Positions 55,501 to 64,000 of a stretch of DNA of 64,000 nucleotides are shown piece after piece. Location: NCBI GenBank assembly GCA_002786065.1, contig NHNY01000023.1:310001-374000 (forward strand), read 5' to 3'. Below the pieces are notes generated by a model, which did no database searches, had not been told where the DNA came from, and worked only from the letters and a program-made list of their open reading frames with translations. Numbering within the stretch: the stretch's first letter is position 1; every line of letters starts with the position of its first letter. Source of the DNA: Microcyclospora pomicola (taxonomy: Eukaryota > Ascomycota > Dothideomycetes > Capnodiales). The position numbers and the translations under genes were made by a program.

Positions 55501-58500
55501 TTAGCTCGGGGTTCTTCGCAAGGACACTGCGATAGAGCTTCTTTTGCACAAGTGTCATACTGACAGGCACAATAATTTGTGCCATCGGAGGGAGGAACGT
55601 AAGAACCTGCGCTTTGGTGCGGCGTAAGAAGTACGGGCGAATTCGCTCGTGCAGCTGCGTGATCTTCTCTTGATCGAGATCTTGATACTCCTCTTCGAGC
55701 TCGGCAGCATTGTTGCTATCATCAAGGAATTGCAGTAGGTTGAAGAGCTCTCGTGTGTTGTTCTGCAAAGGCGTTCCGGTAAGCAGAACCTTGAAGGAAG
55801 CTTTCATCGCTTTGAGAGCAGCATAGAGCAGGTTCTTGTCGTTCTTGAGCCTTTGGCCCTCATCGATGATCATGCCTTGCCACGGAACGGAGCGAAAGAA
55901 CTTGCGACAGCTGTCATCGGCGGCGGCGTCATAACTCGTGATGACGACGTGGCAACGAAGGTCTTTCGCGTTTTCAGGATACATTTCGTACCGGTACGCT
56001 GAATCTCTGCTCTCTTTAGATCCGTAGTACGCTACCACGCGAAGTGAAGGAGCCCAGCGCTTGATCTCGCGACGCCAGTTGGGGCACGTAGAGTTGGGCA
56101 CAACCACCAGAAAGGGGAAACAATTCCAGTCCTTGACAAGTGTTGCAAGAAACCCGATGACTTGGATAGTCTTGCCAAGTCCCATCTCGTCTGCAAGAAC
56201 GGCGTTCTTCTGGGAGAACCATTTATAGTACAGCCAGTTGAGTCCTTCCAGCTGGTATTTCATCAGCTCGCCGCCAGACAGATTCTCGGGCTGCTCCTTC
56301 TTCTCAAGCTTGGAGAAGTCTTCCTTGCGGGCCTTTTCAAGACGAGTCTTCAAAGCGGCGCGAGGTTGACGCACATATCGTCCCAGCACCCAGTCATTGT
56401 AGGCCGTGACAAAGTCGGTCCAGCGCTCTCCATCTTCGGGCGAAGGCGGCGCTTCCCAGACAGCATCTTCGTACCCAAGACCTCTATACTTGATGAGTGC
56501 CTTGTCGACCTCGCGAATTCGAGCTTTGTCCACCTCTTCTGTGCGTATATCAACAATGCTTGTAAACTTGATGTCAAGGACAATGTCCGTACGCAAGTAG
56601 TCTTCTGGGATTGCATCTTCGGTTCTCATCTTCGGGTACTGGCTGTCGTCTCGTTTCAGGAAAGCCTTGCGCATGCTATGGGCAGCCACTCCCCAAACCC
56701 AAGGCCCAGGCATCCATACTGCACGGAAGTATGACATGCCATCCCATTTGATGAGATACGCCTTTTCTTCTTCGTCTATCTTGTCTACCGACACAGCCGG
56801 ATCGTAGTTATCTTCATCGATCGGCTTCCAGGCGATGAGACTGGAGACTTTTGCTGGCATGTTAAGGCACTCTTTGCATTTCCAATCGCGACTGTACTCG
56901 CGCAAGCGTTGCTCGGCGTCAGCTTCGGAGTCAATATCCATGATGTTAAGTCGCGTAGGCAGATGTTCAAAATGAAAGCCTCGCCAGCAAGTGGTGCAGC
57001 GAAACATGACATTGTCAGCATTGTTGATCCGAGAGGGATCGACGTCGTGGTTGGGATCCACGCCATCGTTGTCATCGCGCTCTTTTTGTTCTTGTGCAGG
57101 TGTTTTACGGGGTCGAAATGGTCTGCAAGATTTTCCGTACTCATGACAATCTTGACACTTGCCGTGATGCGGCGCCACAGGATCTTTCTTGCGTGGAAAG
57201 CCAACACATCGACGGCACTGTAAGACAAAATCGTCATCTTGTATCTTAGTTACCAGATGCTCGCGATTTGTGCGGTGGCCTAGGCAGGATTTGTGATATG
57301 CTAAAGTGCAGCCCTGACAATAAATCATCTGAGCGTAATTTTGCCCGTAGCCACAAACCTCGCACTCCTGAATGTGACGCATGCGGAACTCATCATTGCG
57401 AGGGAGAGATTTGAACACTTCTTTCGCTCCTTGAATTTTTGGCTTCACGGGCGCGCGGGTGCCATCATCTGAATCCGTGCGGTAGATATCGTCAACCTCT
57501 ATTTCTTGCATGCCACCTTGGTGACGAGTTGCTCGGCCTGACTGACGCATGCCGTGCTGCTCTTGACGCGTTGCTCTTGGTTTCTCCTTGCCAGTTCGAG
57601 TGAGACGCTTCCGCTTGTGAGCCCCGGGTATATCAGACCTCAAGAAATTGAGTTCCTCCTCCGAACTTTCAGCTTCAGATTCGTCCAAAGACTTTGCCGA
57701 GCGAAGATTTCGGCCAGCCCCAGCGTTTGCACTGCGGTCGCGAAGGCCTTGTCGAGTGCCTTTGCGACGGTCGTCATCATCCGAACTTTCCACTTCTACG
57801 TTCTCTTCCAGGTCGTCGACATCCATAGGTTGGAAATCATCGGCCTGCTGATATCCAAGGTCTTCGAGAGTGTCATCATTGTCGCTGTCCCCATGTTCAT
57901 CATCAGATAGAGGAACATTCTCAGCTGTACTCACAAATCCCGCGTTCTGCCTGATACCCCTTCCAACGCGGTTCGATCGAGAGCGCATAGACATCATCTT
58001 GGGCTGCAAGGACCTGGATGATCTGATCCGCTCTATCCGTAGTGAGGGAGCAGGAGATGGCGTTGGGGTAGGAGTTGGTGGCGGGTTGGTGGTGAAGTCG
58101 TCAAGCGCTTCTCGGCCTCTTTCGAGCTCAAGCAGCTCAGTGAATGAGATCTACGATTGGTTGGTGTCAGTAAGGAGTGCAAAGGATGTGAACACCTTGG
58201 CAGACAATGGTGGATGATGGCAAGCAAAAGCGGATAGTCTTCATGACATAGCAAAGAGCGGAAGCATCACATGCAATTTAGGCAGCCAGTGAAGAAGCGA
58301 AGTGAACCGCACCTCTCAAAGTGAACCCAAGTCAAGTCAAGGTTGAGGTGTAATACTCCTTTGTCGTGCTCACTGGCCAAGCCTATAGAATGTGGTTAGG
58401 GGAACGTGAACACAACGTACCTCACCAGTATCCCCATCTTGGAACTGCACTCGATATTGGATCTCCCCATGCTTGGTCTGGATCTCTTTCACAACACGAT

Positions 58501-58999
58501 CCACAATGTTTGCGCCAGCAGTGTAGTCTTGGTATTCGCTCTTGTCTAAAGTGAACGGAGGGAGGACAGCCCAAACCTGCCGTGGTCCACCGACTCTTTC
58601 ACGCACGCCTTCCTCGATTGGCAAATGGTCTTTCTTGGATGCATTCTGTATGTTAGATATGAGCTCCTCGATCGACGGTTCGCTAGAATCGCTGCTGATG
58701 ACGGACTCCGGTGAAGCAGGTCGTATCTGGTTGACGGCTTGGAATGTGCGGGCTGCTGGGGAGGCAGGCAAGATCGAAGGCGAGCGTTGCTTTCGTTTCC
58801 TTCCTTGAAGACTGGATGTGCTGGATGTGTGGTTCTCGAGAACGCTCGTTGCGACCAAGGCTTCTTCGGCGATCATCGGCGCTGGAGGAGCTTGGGCAAG
58901 CTTCGGTGGCTTCGATGTGGGACCCGATTTCCATGCGGCCAAATCCACCCCATCATCGTCAGACGAGGAGTCCGCTTGGGCGTCGAAGTGGTAAGACAT
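52542..58999 (-). CDS. MIT1: CHD3/Mit1-type chromatin remodeler (PHD, chromodomain, SNF2)
   Basis: Secure exons: 58999-58421, 58150-54337, the exon starting at 54243, 52939-53237 (or 53240) and 52826-52542; the tract about 53240-53900 is unresolved. The protein has about 1700-1800 residues. Order: an N-terminal reader-like segment (VVKEIQTKHGEIQYRVQFQDG, continuing ISFTELLELERGREAL after a 270-bp intron), a PHD finger (CEVCGYGQNYAQMIYCQGC), chromodomain (KAYLIKWDGMSYFRAVWMPG) and a SNF2 ATPase with DEMGLGKT (Lys853). Motif II is DEGQ (Asp956) in place of DEAH; QALSRAHRIGQ is motif VI. The C-terminus has a zinc-knuckle pair (CAACRTVHMVGRCPLKLAG, CNLCGIAHFGQARVCPHI) typical of the fungal Mi-2-like group. 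It slides nucleosomes, in S. pombe within the SHREC silencing complex. Confidence 0.9.
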
Positions 59000-59907
59000 A
59001 TTCAGCGAATGTCTCGAGGCTGGACGCAGCCTAAAGCAAGCATACTCATGGCTGTGTAGACGTCGGACCCTTGATACTGGCGTTGGACGCGGTCGCGCTT
59101 CTCGCGTTTACTTTAAACGGGACGGAGCGTCATAATTCTACACGCCATAGGCTCAAATTCATGCCTCGAATCCGTTAACTTACCTTTACCTCACTACTAC
59201 TATGTAGGTAGACGACAACTATATCCATGTGCCTAGTGGCAATACCCTGATAGTAATCTCAAGCCATTACTGAAGACTTCTACTCAGAAGTTGCTCCTCT
59301 CCTGTGATTCTATGTCGCATGTAGAGCTTGAGTGTAACATGTTGACATTCACTAGTATTGAGGACCGGCGAGTCGGCACGATTGAGATGAGAGGCACTCA
59401 GGTAATTACTAGGTACTTCGTGCAAGCCATACTGTGCAAGTCACGCCGAGTCCAGGCTTAGCTTGCCTACGACTTGACAGCATCCCGGATGTTGTCTCCA
59501 ACCCTGAGAGGATGGTATGGTATTACATAGCCTGGAAGAGTGCCTCCTTCAATCTCTTCATCAGCGAGTTTGAGATAGACCCTTTCCTAAGGAGATCAGG
59601 GGTCTCCAGGTGCAGCGGCACAGTGGCTTCCAAGCGCGAAGCAGTCAAGCTGCATCGTAGGCTCACTGTCAAATACATGTACGCAATGCGGTGCTCCTTG
59701 GAAGCACGACGACATGTGATAGGGAACGTCAATTAGGGCACCGGGCGCTCAACTGCCGAGTCCGTCCACGCGAGCTCATGCCCGTAGCAGATCTGCGAGG
59801 TCTGTGCTCTCCTACAGAATACAATTACTTTAATTCAAAATTGCCTTGTCTCAGCATGCGCTTGTATTGCCGTCACCTTCTCATAGCAAAGTGCTCCCTC
59901 ATTTTCA
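59000..59907. other. divergent promoter region of the CHD gene and MRM1
   Basis: 908 bp between two 5' ends. No coding exon or clear motif found. Confidence 0.5.
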
Positions 59908-62649
59908 ATGTCGAACACCCTTACTTCTGTTCATCAGAAGCTATATCGGACTTTCTTCGAGCTGAGTCGTTGCCCTAGCGTCCACGCACAGCATAAGCGC
60001 TATAAATCTATTGCCTCTGCGATCAAAGGCGGGCTAGTACGAGAAGGCAAGCCTGAAGCAAGGAGACAAGACCGGGGAGGAGCAGACAGGAAGCGACAGG
60101 ACTCAGACGATTGGACACTAGATCAAATCGACCGACGCAGCGAGAGGCGCCAAAGGCCATCATTTGGCAGAGAAGCATTATCGACAGCGTCGCGTGAAAA
60201 GCCAACATACGTCAGCAGAGAAAAGCCATCATACAATAGAGGAGAAAGAGGATCGTTCAGCAGACGTGAAGGACCGTCGGAAAGCAGAGGGGAAAAGCGA
60301 TCGTACGGCGACAGAGAAAGGCCATTCTCGCGCGGAGAACCAAGTCGAGCCTTTGATCGACGCGATGGCTTGGGAGATAAGAGAGAGCGTTCGGAGAGGT
60401 CTGGCTGGGCATCTAATATGTTTGAGCGATCCTCGAAGCAACGCGGCATGCCTCCACGATTCGCTCGAGATAAAGACTCCATAGCACACGGCGCTAGAGC
60501 TTTCGATTCATCAAGGACATTTTCGAGGGGAGGATCAGAATCTTCAAGGCGGCAGGACGATTTCGTTGAACGACGAAGTTATGGGGCTGATTCTGGTCGG
60601 ACCCGTAAGGAGGTGCGCAGAAGCCTTTATGGTAAGTCCGACCGTAGCTCGCCGTCTAGTGTGACGGATAAACAGAACACAACGAAGGCAGCACCTGGAG
60701 AGCGGACAGTCAATAAGGCCTGCAGCGAGGAATCTGGTGAAACTGAGTTTGCAGGAAATGCCTGGGAGGTGCCTCAATCAGTAAACGATGTTAGGATTCT
60801 CCTCAACAGGGCAGAAGGATTGACAATTGGTCAATACCGTGTCAGCGGGGATCTACTCGAGACAGCAATGCGCGAACGTCTGCAAGGTGGTCAACCGCGA
60901 GGTTCCGTTCAGGGCCTCGAGATTTTGCTGAAGAATCTTGACCAGACTTGGAAAGCTTCCAAGCAAGACACAGCTGAGGTGACGGAGGTGGCGGATGAGT
61001 CGACAACAAAGCGAAAGTTGGAGCTGGAGTATGAAATGCAGCGACTGCTATCCCGACTGCCCCAGCATGACGTTAGCAGGGAACGTTGGTCCCGCTGGAT
61101 CCTCACGTCACAGCTGAAACGACGTGAGGTTCCGCTAAGGGTGTTCAGCCACGGCGAGTCCGAGACTCATGCGGTTGAGCAGACCGCGGAAGAAATCAGA
61201 GAGGATCTTGTGGCCGTCATGCAGAAGTTGGTGGAGGAGTTACCTGAGACAGACAAGGACAAGAGAAATTATGCCAGTCATCTGAAGCATCATTTTCGTC
61301 TGCAAGAGAAAGGTGGAAGCCGCAATGCAGTCGACGATCTTGAATCAGCAGAAGAACAGTCTCTTGAAGCAAGGAGGAAATCTGCTGACCACTCGATCGA
61401 CAAAAACACATCATTTCCTGCTCAATCGCACACCGCAGACACAGGCTCTGCTGAGCTTGCCGCGCAGAAGAATGTGGTCAGCAAGCAAGTCACGTCCGAT
61501 ACACACCATGACAACACAGATGCTGATATCCCGGTCACTGTTCCATACGCAGCCGCAGCGAGCACATTCCTGTACGGCAGCAATGTCGTTCTAGCTGCGC
61601 TACGTGCTAAACGTCGTAAATTATACCGCCTTTATATTTCTGGAAATGATGCGTACCATCTCAGATCCAAAGGCAATGGAACTTCAGCATCCGACGGCGG
61701 GATTGGTAGCATTGTTCTGCTTGCCAAAGCTGCCGGCCTACCTATCACTTTCAGCACTCCTGTCCAACTACTGGACAAGCTATCGGAATCTCGGCCTCAC
61801 AATGGGGTCGTGCTGGAAGCCTCGTATATCCCATCTCCCCCAGTTCTCTCGATGGGAATCCCTGATGCGACCAGTAACAACATACCGCTTGTCCTCAACC
61901 GTCAGTCTTCCGAAGAGGCCGACGTCAACGGCACAACCTCATCGATCCCCTGCGTCTCCCCAAGTGACGGCGGCCGCCACCCAGTAGTGGTCCTTCTGGA
62001 TGGCATCACCGACCCTGGCAATCTTGGCAACATCCTCCGCTCCGCTCACTTCTATGGCGTCGACGGGGTCGCAATTGCAACGAACACGTGCGCCTCTTTG
62101 AACCTGGCCACGCTTGCCAAAGCCTCATCTGGCGCCTGTGAGGCAATGCCCGTTCTATCCGTCTCCAAGCCTGCCAACTTCGTCGCGGAGGCCGGAAAAG
62201 CAGGCTGGAAAATATACGCTGCCATGGCTCCGCCGTCAGGGATGATTGGCGATCGGCCTCCACCATCCATTCGCCGCGTCACGACATCTCACCTCGGCGA
62301 TCCACTGCAGAAGAAACCCGTTCTACTCATGTTGGGAGCCGAAGGCGAGGGTTTACGAGCAAATCTGAGCAACAAAGCGAATTTTTGGTTGAGCATTGAG
62401 CAGAACCCGTCTGGACGTGCTGGTGCTACGAAGCCCAGCGACGTCGGTGTGGAGAGCTTGAACGTCGGCGTGGCTGCTGGTGTTCTGTTGGAAAGGCTTC
62501 TGAGACCTGTCGCTGCGACAGCTACAGCCACCACGAACACTTCCACTGCTGCATCGTCCGCCAAAGCTGTGACTACCGCACAGAAAAAACCCTCGCAAGA
62601 CGCCGCAGCAGCTACCGAGTTTGGCATTCCTGGCGGTCTCGGATTCTAG
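59908..62649 (+). CDS. MRM1: mitochondrial 21S rRNA 2'-O-ribose methyltransferase Mrm1
   Basis: Intronless, 913 residues, ATG at 59908. The SpoU/TrmH-type (SPOUT) domain is at the C-terminus: a substrate-binding part (FLYGSNVVLAALRAKRRKLY, about 552) and the three SpoU motifs DGITDPGNLGNILRSA (about 697), VLLMLGAEGEGL (about 805) and VESLNVGVAAGVLLERLL (about 848). In yeast Mrm1 methylates a conserved G in the peptidyl-transferase loop of the mitochondrial large rRNA. An N-terminal basic stretch (KLYRTFFELSRCPSVHAQHK) suits a mitochondrial presequence. About 450 extra residues precede the catalytic part, against about 100 in yeast; they include an Arg/Ser/Gly/Glu repeat block at about 95-160 (see findings). 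The short tail after the domain is Ala/Thr-rich. Confidence 0.92.
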   Translation: MSNTLTSVHQKLYRTFFELSRCPSVHAQHKRYKSIASAIKGGLVREGKPEARRQDRGGADRKRQDSDDWTLDQIDRRSERRQRPSFGREALSTASREKPTYVSREKPSYNRGERGSFSRREGPSESRGEKRSYGDRERPFSRGEPSRAFDRRDGLGDKRERSERSGWASNMFERSSKQRGMPPRFARDKDSIAHGARAFDSSRTFSRGGSESSRRQDDFVERRSYGADSGRTRKEVRRSLYGKSDRSSPSSVTDKQNTTKAAPGERTVNKACSEESGETEFAGNAWEVPQSVNDVRILLNRAEGLTIGQYRVSGDLLETAMRERLQGGQPRGSVQGLEILLKNLDQTWKASKQDTAEVTEVADESTTKRKLELEYEMQRLLSRLPQHDVSRERWSRWILTSQLKRREVPLRVFSHGESETHAVEQTAEEIREDLVAVMQKLVEELPETDKDKRNYASHLKHHFRLQEKGGSRNAVDDLESAEEQSLEARRKSADHSIDKNTSFPAQSHTADTGSAELAAQKNVVSKQVTSDTHHDNTDADIPVTVPYAAAASTFLYGSNVVLAALRAKRRKLYRLYISGNDAYHLRSKGNGTSASDGGIGSIVLLAKAAGLPITFSTPVQLLDKLSESRPHNGVVLEASYIPSPPVLSMGIPDATSNNIPLVLNRQSSEEADVNGTTSSIPCVSPSDGGRHPVVVLLDGITDPGNLGNILRSAHFYGVDGVAIATNTCASLNLATLAKASSGACEAMPVLSVSKPANFVAEAGKAGWKIYAAMAPPSGMIGDRPPPSIRRVTTSHLGDPLQKKPVLLMLGAEGEGLRANLSNKANFWLSIEQNPSGRAGATKPSDVGVESLNVGVAAGVLLERLLRPVAATATATTNTSTAASSAKAVTTAQKKPSQDAAAATEFGIPGGLGF

Positions 62650-63391
62650 GCCCATTGACCACTGCCGAGTAACCTTCAGCAGGAGAAAGTGTATGATACG
62701 AGCCGGAACATGAACATCGGCTTTGTCACAAGCCACGTCCATTGATTGGATAGCGTCCAAGTGTGTGATGAAGCTGTAAATATATCTGTAAAGTAGACAA
62801 GCCTACTGTACAAACCACATAGCTACCGCAGGCACCCATCAAATTCTAGAGTATGCCTTGGGCACAGAATTTCCACGACGAACGCAGACCTGTGACGCAC
62901 CTCTCTTTCACATCTCCTTGATGGCAAGGTAGGTAGGTACATAGAGAAGTGTACGGTGTCATCAGACATCAGACCTAAACACACACAGCCAGCGAGATCG
63001 CAACAAAGAAACATGATTAAATAAGGTGACTAGTGGGTATGTAGAAAGTCACTTATCAACTTCAAATCGCAGCGTCGACCATGGCGAACAAGACCTGCTC
63101 CGTCCATACCTTCGGCATAGTATATGAAAGAAGAAGAAAAGGAAGAGTGCCGAACGCGAGTTGCCTTTACAATGTATCGTCGGCGGACGAAGCCATTCCT
63201 TCATTACACCATGCCCGCCTTTGTGGTCTCCAATGCCAGGTCGTAAAATATCAAACATTCAATGCAGGTCGGCCGTTCTGGGCCTCCGCTTTACCTCTTC
63301 CTACCGGAACGCCATGCGAAGTAATCAAAGTGTTCATTCGGAATCGTGATGATGAGCTCCCTCGTTATGAAGGAAGACGCGCATTCTATGT
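62650..63391. other. intergenic, convergent 3' ends
   Basis: 742 bp between MRM1 and the stop of the last gene. Nothing recognised. Confidence 0.5.
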
Positions 63392-64000
63392 TCATTTTGC
63401 TTCGAAAGAGAAGGCGTGGTGGAGGATGGGCGGACGGCCTGCCGAGGCAGAGCTAACGGGGACGACGTCTTGCGGCTGCACGCGATTCGCCGCGCGAGAG
63501 GGGACCGGCGGCGGCTCCTCGTGGGACTCGGTGGGCGTGATGGCGGTGGCGTCGACGCCGTTGTAGATGCGCTCGCGGTGCTGCATGGCTTCCTTCTCCG
63601 AGAGCGGGCGGCCGTCCTTCTCCTTGATCGTGGGCATGTCGCCGAGCATCTCGTAGACGGGATTCTCGGAACCCGCGTGGCTGAAGCCGGCGATGCTGGA
63701 AGGACCGGCGAAGCTGTGGCTGGTGACAGAGGCCGGGCTGAATGGCACGCCTGAGTGCACGCTAGAGCGGTGGCCTGAATCACCGTGAGAAGATGTTGTC
63801 GGTGACTCTGAGGAGACGACGCCGCTCATGCTGCCGGTACCGAACGTTGGGTACCCCGCCGTCGATGCACGCGCGGAGTGTGGAGAGTTGGGGTTGCTGG
63901 AGTGCGCGGAGAGGAGGTGCGTGTTGGCACCATCAGCAGCGGCGCCGTGGAATTGATACGGTGCGGGCATGGATCCTTCCAACTCTGCCTTGGGAAATAC
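63392..64000 (-). CDS. cytosolic tail of a membrane protein (5' end beyond the window)
   Basis: Partial: the minus-strand frame is open to the right edge and ends at a TGA at 63392. About 200 C-terminal residues are present. They start VFPKAELEGSMPAPYQFHG and are rich in Ser, Gly, Pro and His, with short conserved-looking pieces (NPVYEMLGDMPTIKEKDGRPLSEKEA). KAELEG followed later by a Tyr-containing box ending in Asp/Glu is typical of tails of filamentous-fungal surface proteins with one membrane helix, such as WSC- or EGFR-like types. The Met at 63961 is internal to the frame and not taken as the start. The full family cannot be known without the upstream sequence. Confidence 0.6.
   Translation of the reverse strand, partial: VFPKAELEGSMPAPYQFHGAAADGANTHLLSAHSSNPNSPHSARASTAGYPTFGTGSMSGVVSSESPTTSSHGDSGHRSSVHSGVPFSPASVTSHSFAGPSSIAGFSHAGSENPVYEMLGDMPTIKEKDGRPLSEKEAMQHRERIYNGVDATAITPTESHEEPPPVPSRAANRVQPQDVVPVSSASAGRPPILHHAFSFEAK

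Noticed and set aside
58151-58420. Possible box C/D snoRNA in the 270-bp first intron of the CHD gene (GTGATGC ... CTGA on the coding strand)
   Set aside because: The boxes are about 100 nt apart, no guide matching rRNA was recognised, and there is no terminal stem. Length alone is weak evidence.
1-64000. Transposons, retroelement relics, CRISPR, or RIP-mutated AT-rich blocks
   Set aside because: I looked for reverse transcriptase, integrase and transposase motifs, terminal repeats and AT-rich degraded tracts and saw none. Short copies could escape reading by eye.

Overview
The window is from a filamentous ascomycete, most likely a dothideomycete. Genes have short GT-AG introns (mostly 50-80 bp), lie on both strands at about one per 2-3 kb, and encode typical Pezizomycotina proteins: a Ste7-type MAPKK, a Mit1/CHD3-type remodeler, a DUF7726 protein and a killer-toxin-like GH18 chitinase. 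I assign 20 complete protein genes, one gene running off the right edge, one probably disrupted gene, one methyltransferase relic and one intronic snoRNA. I see no tRNA, rRNA, CRISPR or recognisable transposon or virus-derived element.

Layout. 0.2-8.6 kb: an alpha/beta hydrolase, SPT6 and a Ste7-type MAPKK. 8.6-11.7 kb is gene-free. 11.7-16.6 kb: a GH13 alpha-amylase, GET3 and an Lsb1/Pin3-like SH3 protein. 17.1-28.3 kb: MRC1/claspin, a small one-helix membrane protein and phospholipase D1 (Spo14). 29.0-32.5 kb: RACK1, whose second intron carries a U24-like C/D snoRNA, then U1 snRNP C and a small Cys/His protein. 32.9-34.6 kb: a secreted bicupin. 36.4-37.9 kb: the disrupted DUF7726 gene. 38.5-45.0 kb: a large secreted GH18 chitinase divergent from a secreted four-LysM protein. 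45.2-51.7 kb: a protein of unknown function, a PPxY membrane protein, TFB5, a GFA-fold protein, the methyltransferase relic and a Dmo2-like mitochondrial protein. 52.5-62.6 kb: a CHD/Mit1 remodeler divergent from the mitochondrial rRNA methyltransferase MRM1. 63.4-64 kb: the tail of a membrane protein.

Most genes are housekeeping and unrelated to their neighbours: transcription (SPT6, TFB5, CHD), splicing (U1C), replication checkpoint (MRC1), signalling (Ste7, RACK1, PLD1) and protein targeting (GET3). The clear functional unit is the divergent chitinase/LysM pair, which shares an 833-bp promoter with two palindromic GAACGTTC elements. Several genes become readable only when short exons are joined: TFB5, the bicupin with a 17-nt exon, U1C with a 39-nt exon, the SH3 protein, the small membrane protein and the Cys/His protein. 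Starts were chosen at ATG codons; several longer frames begin at non-ATG triplets and were trimmed.
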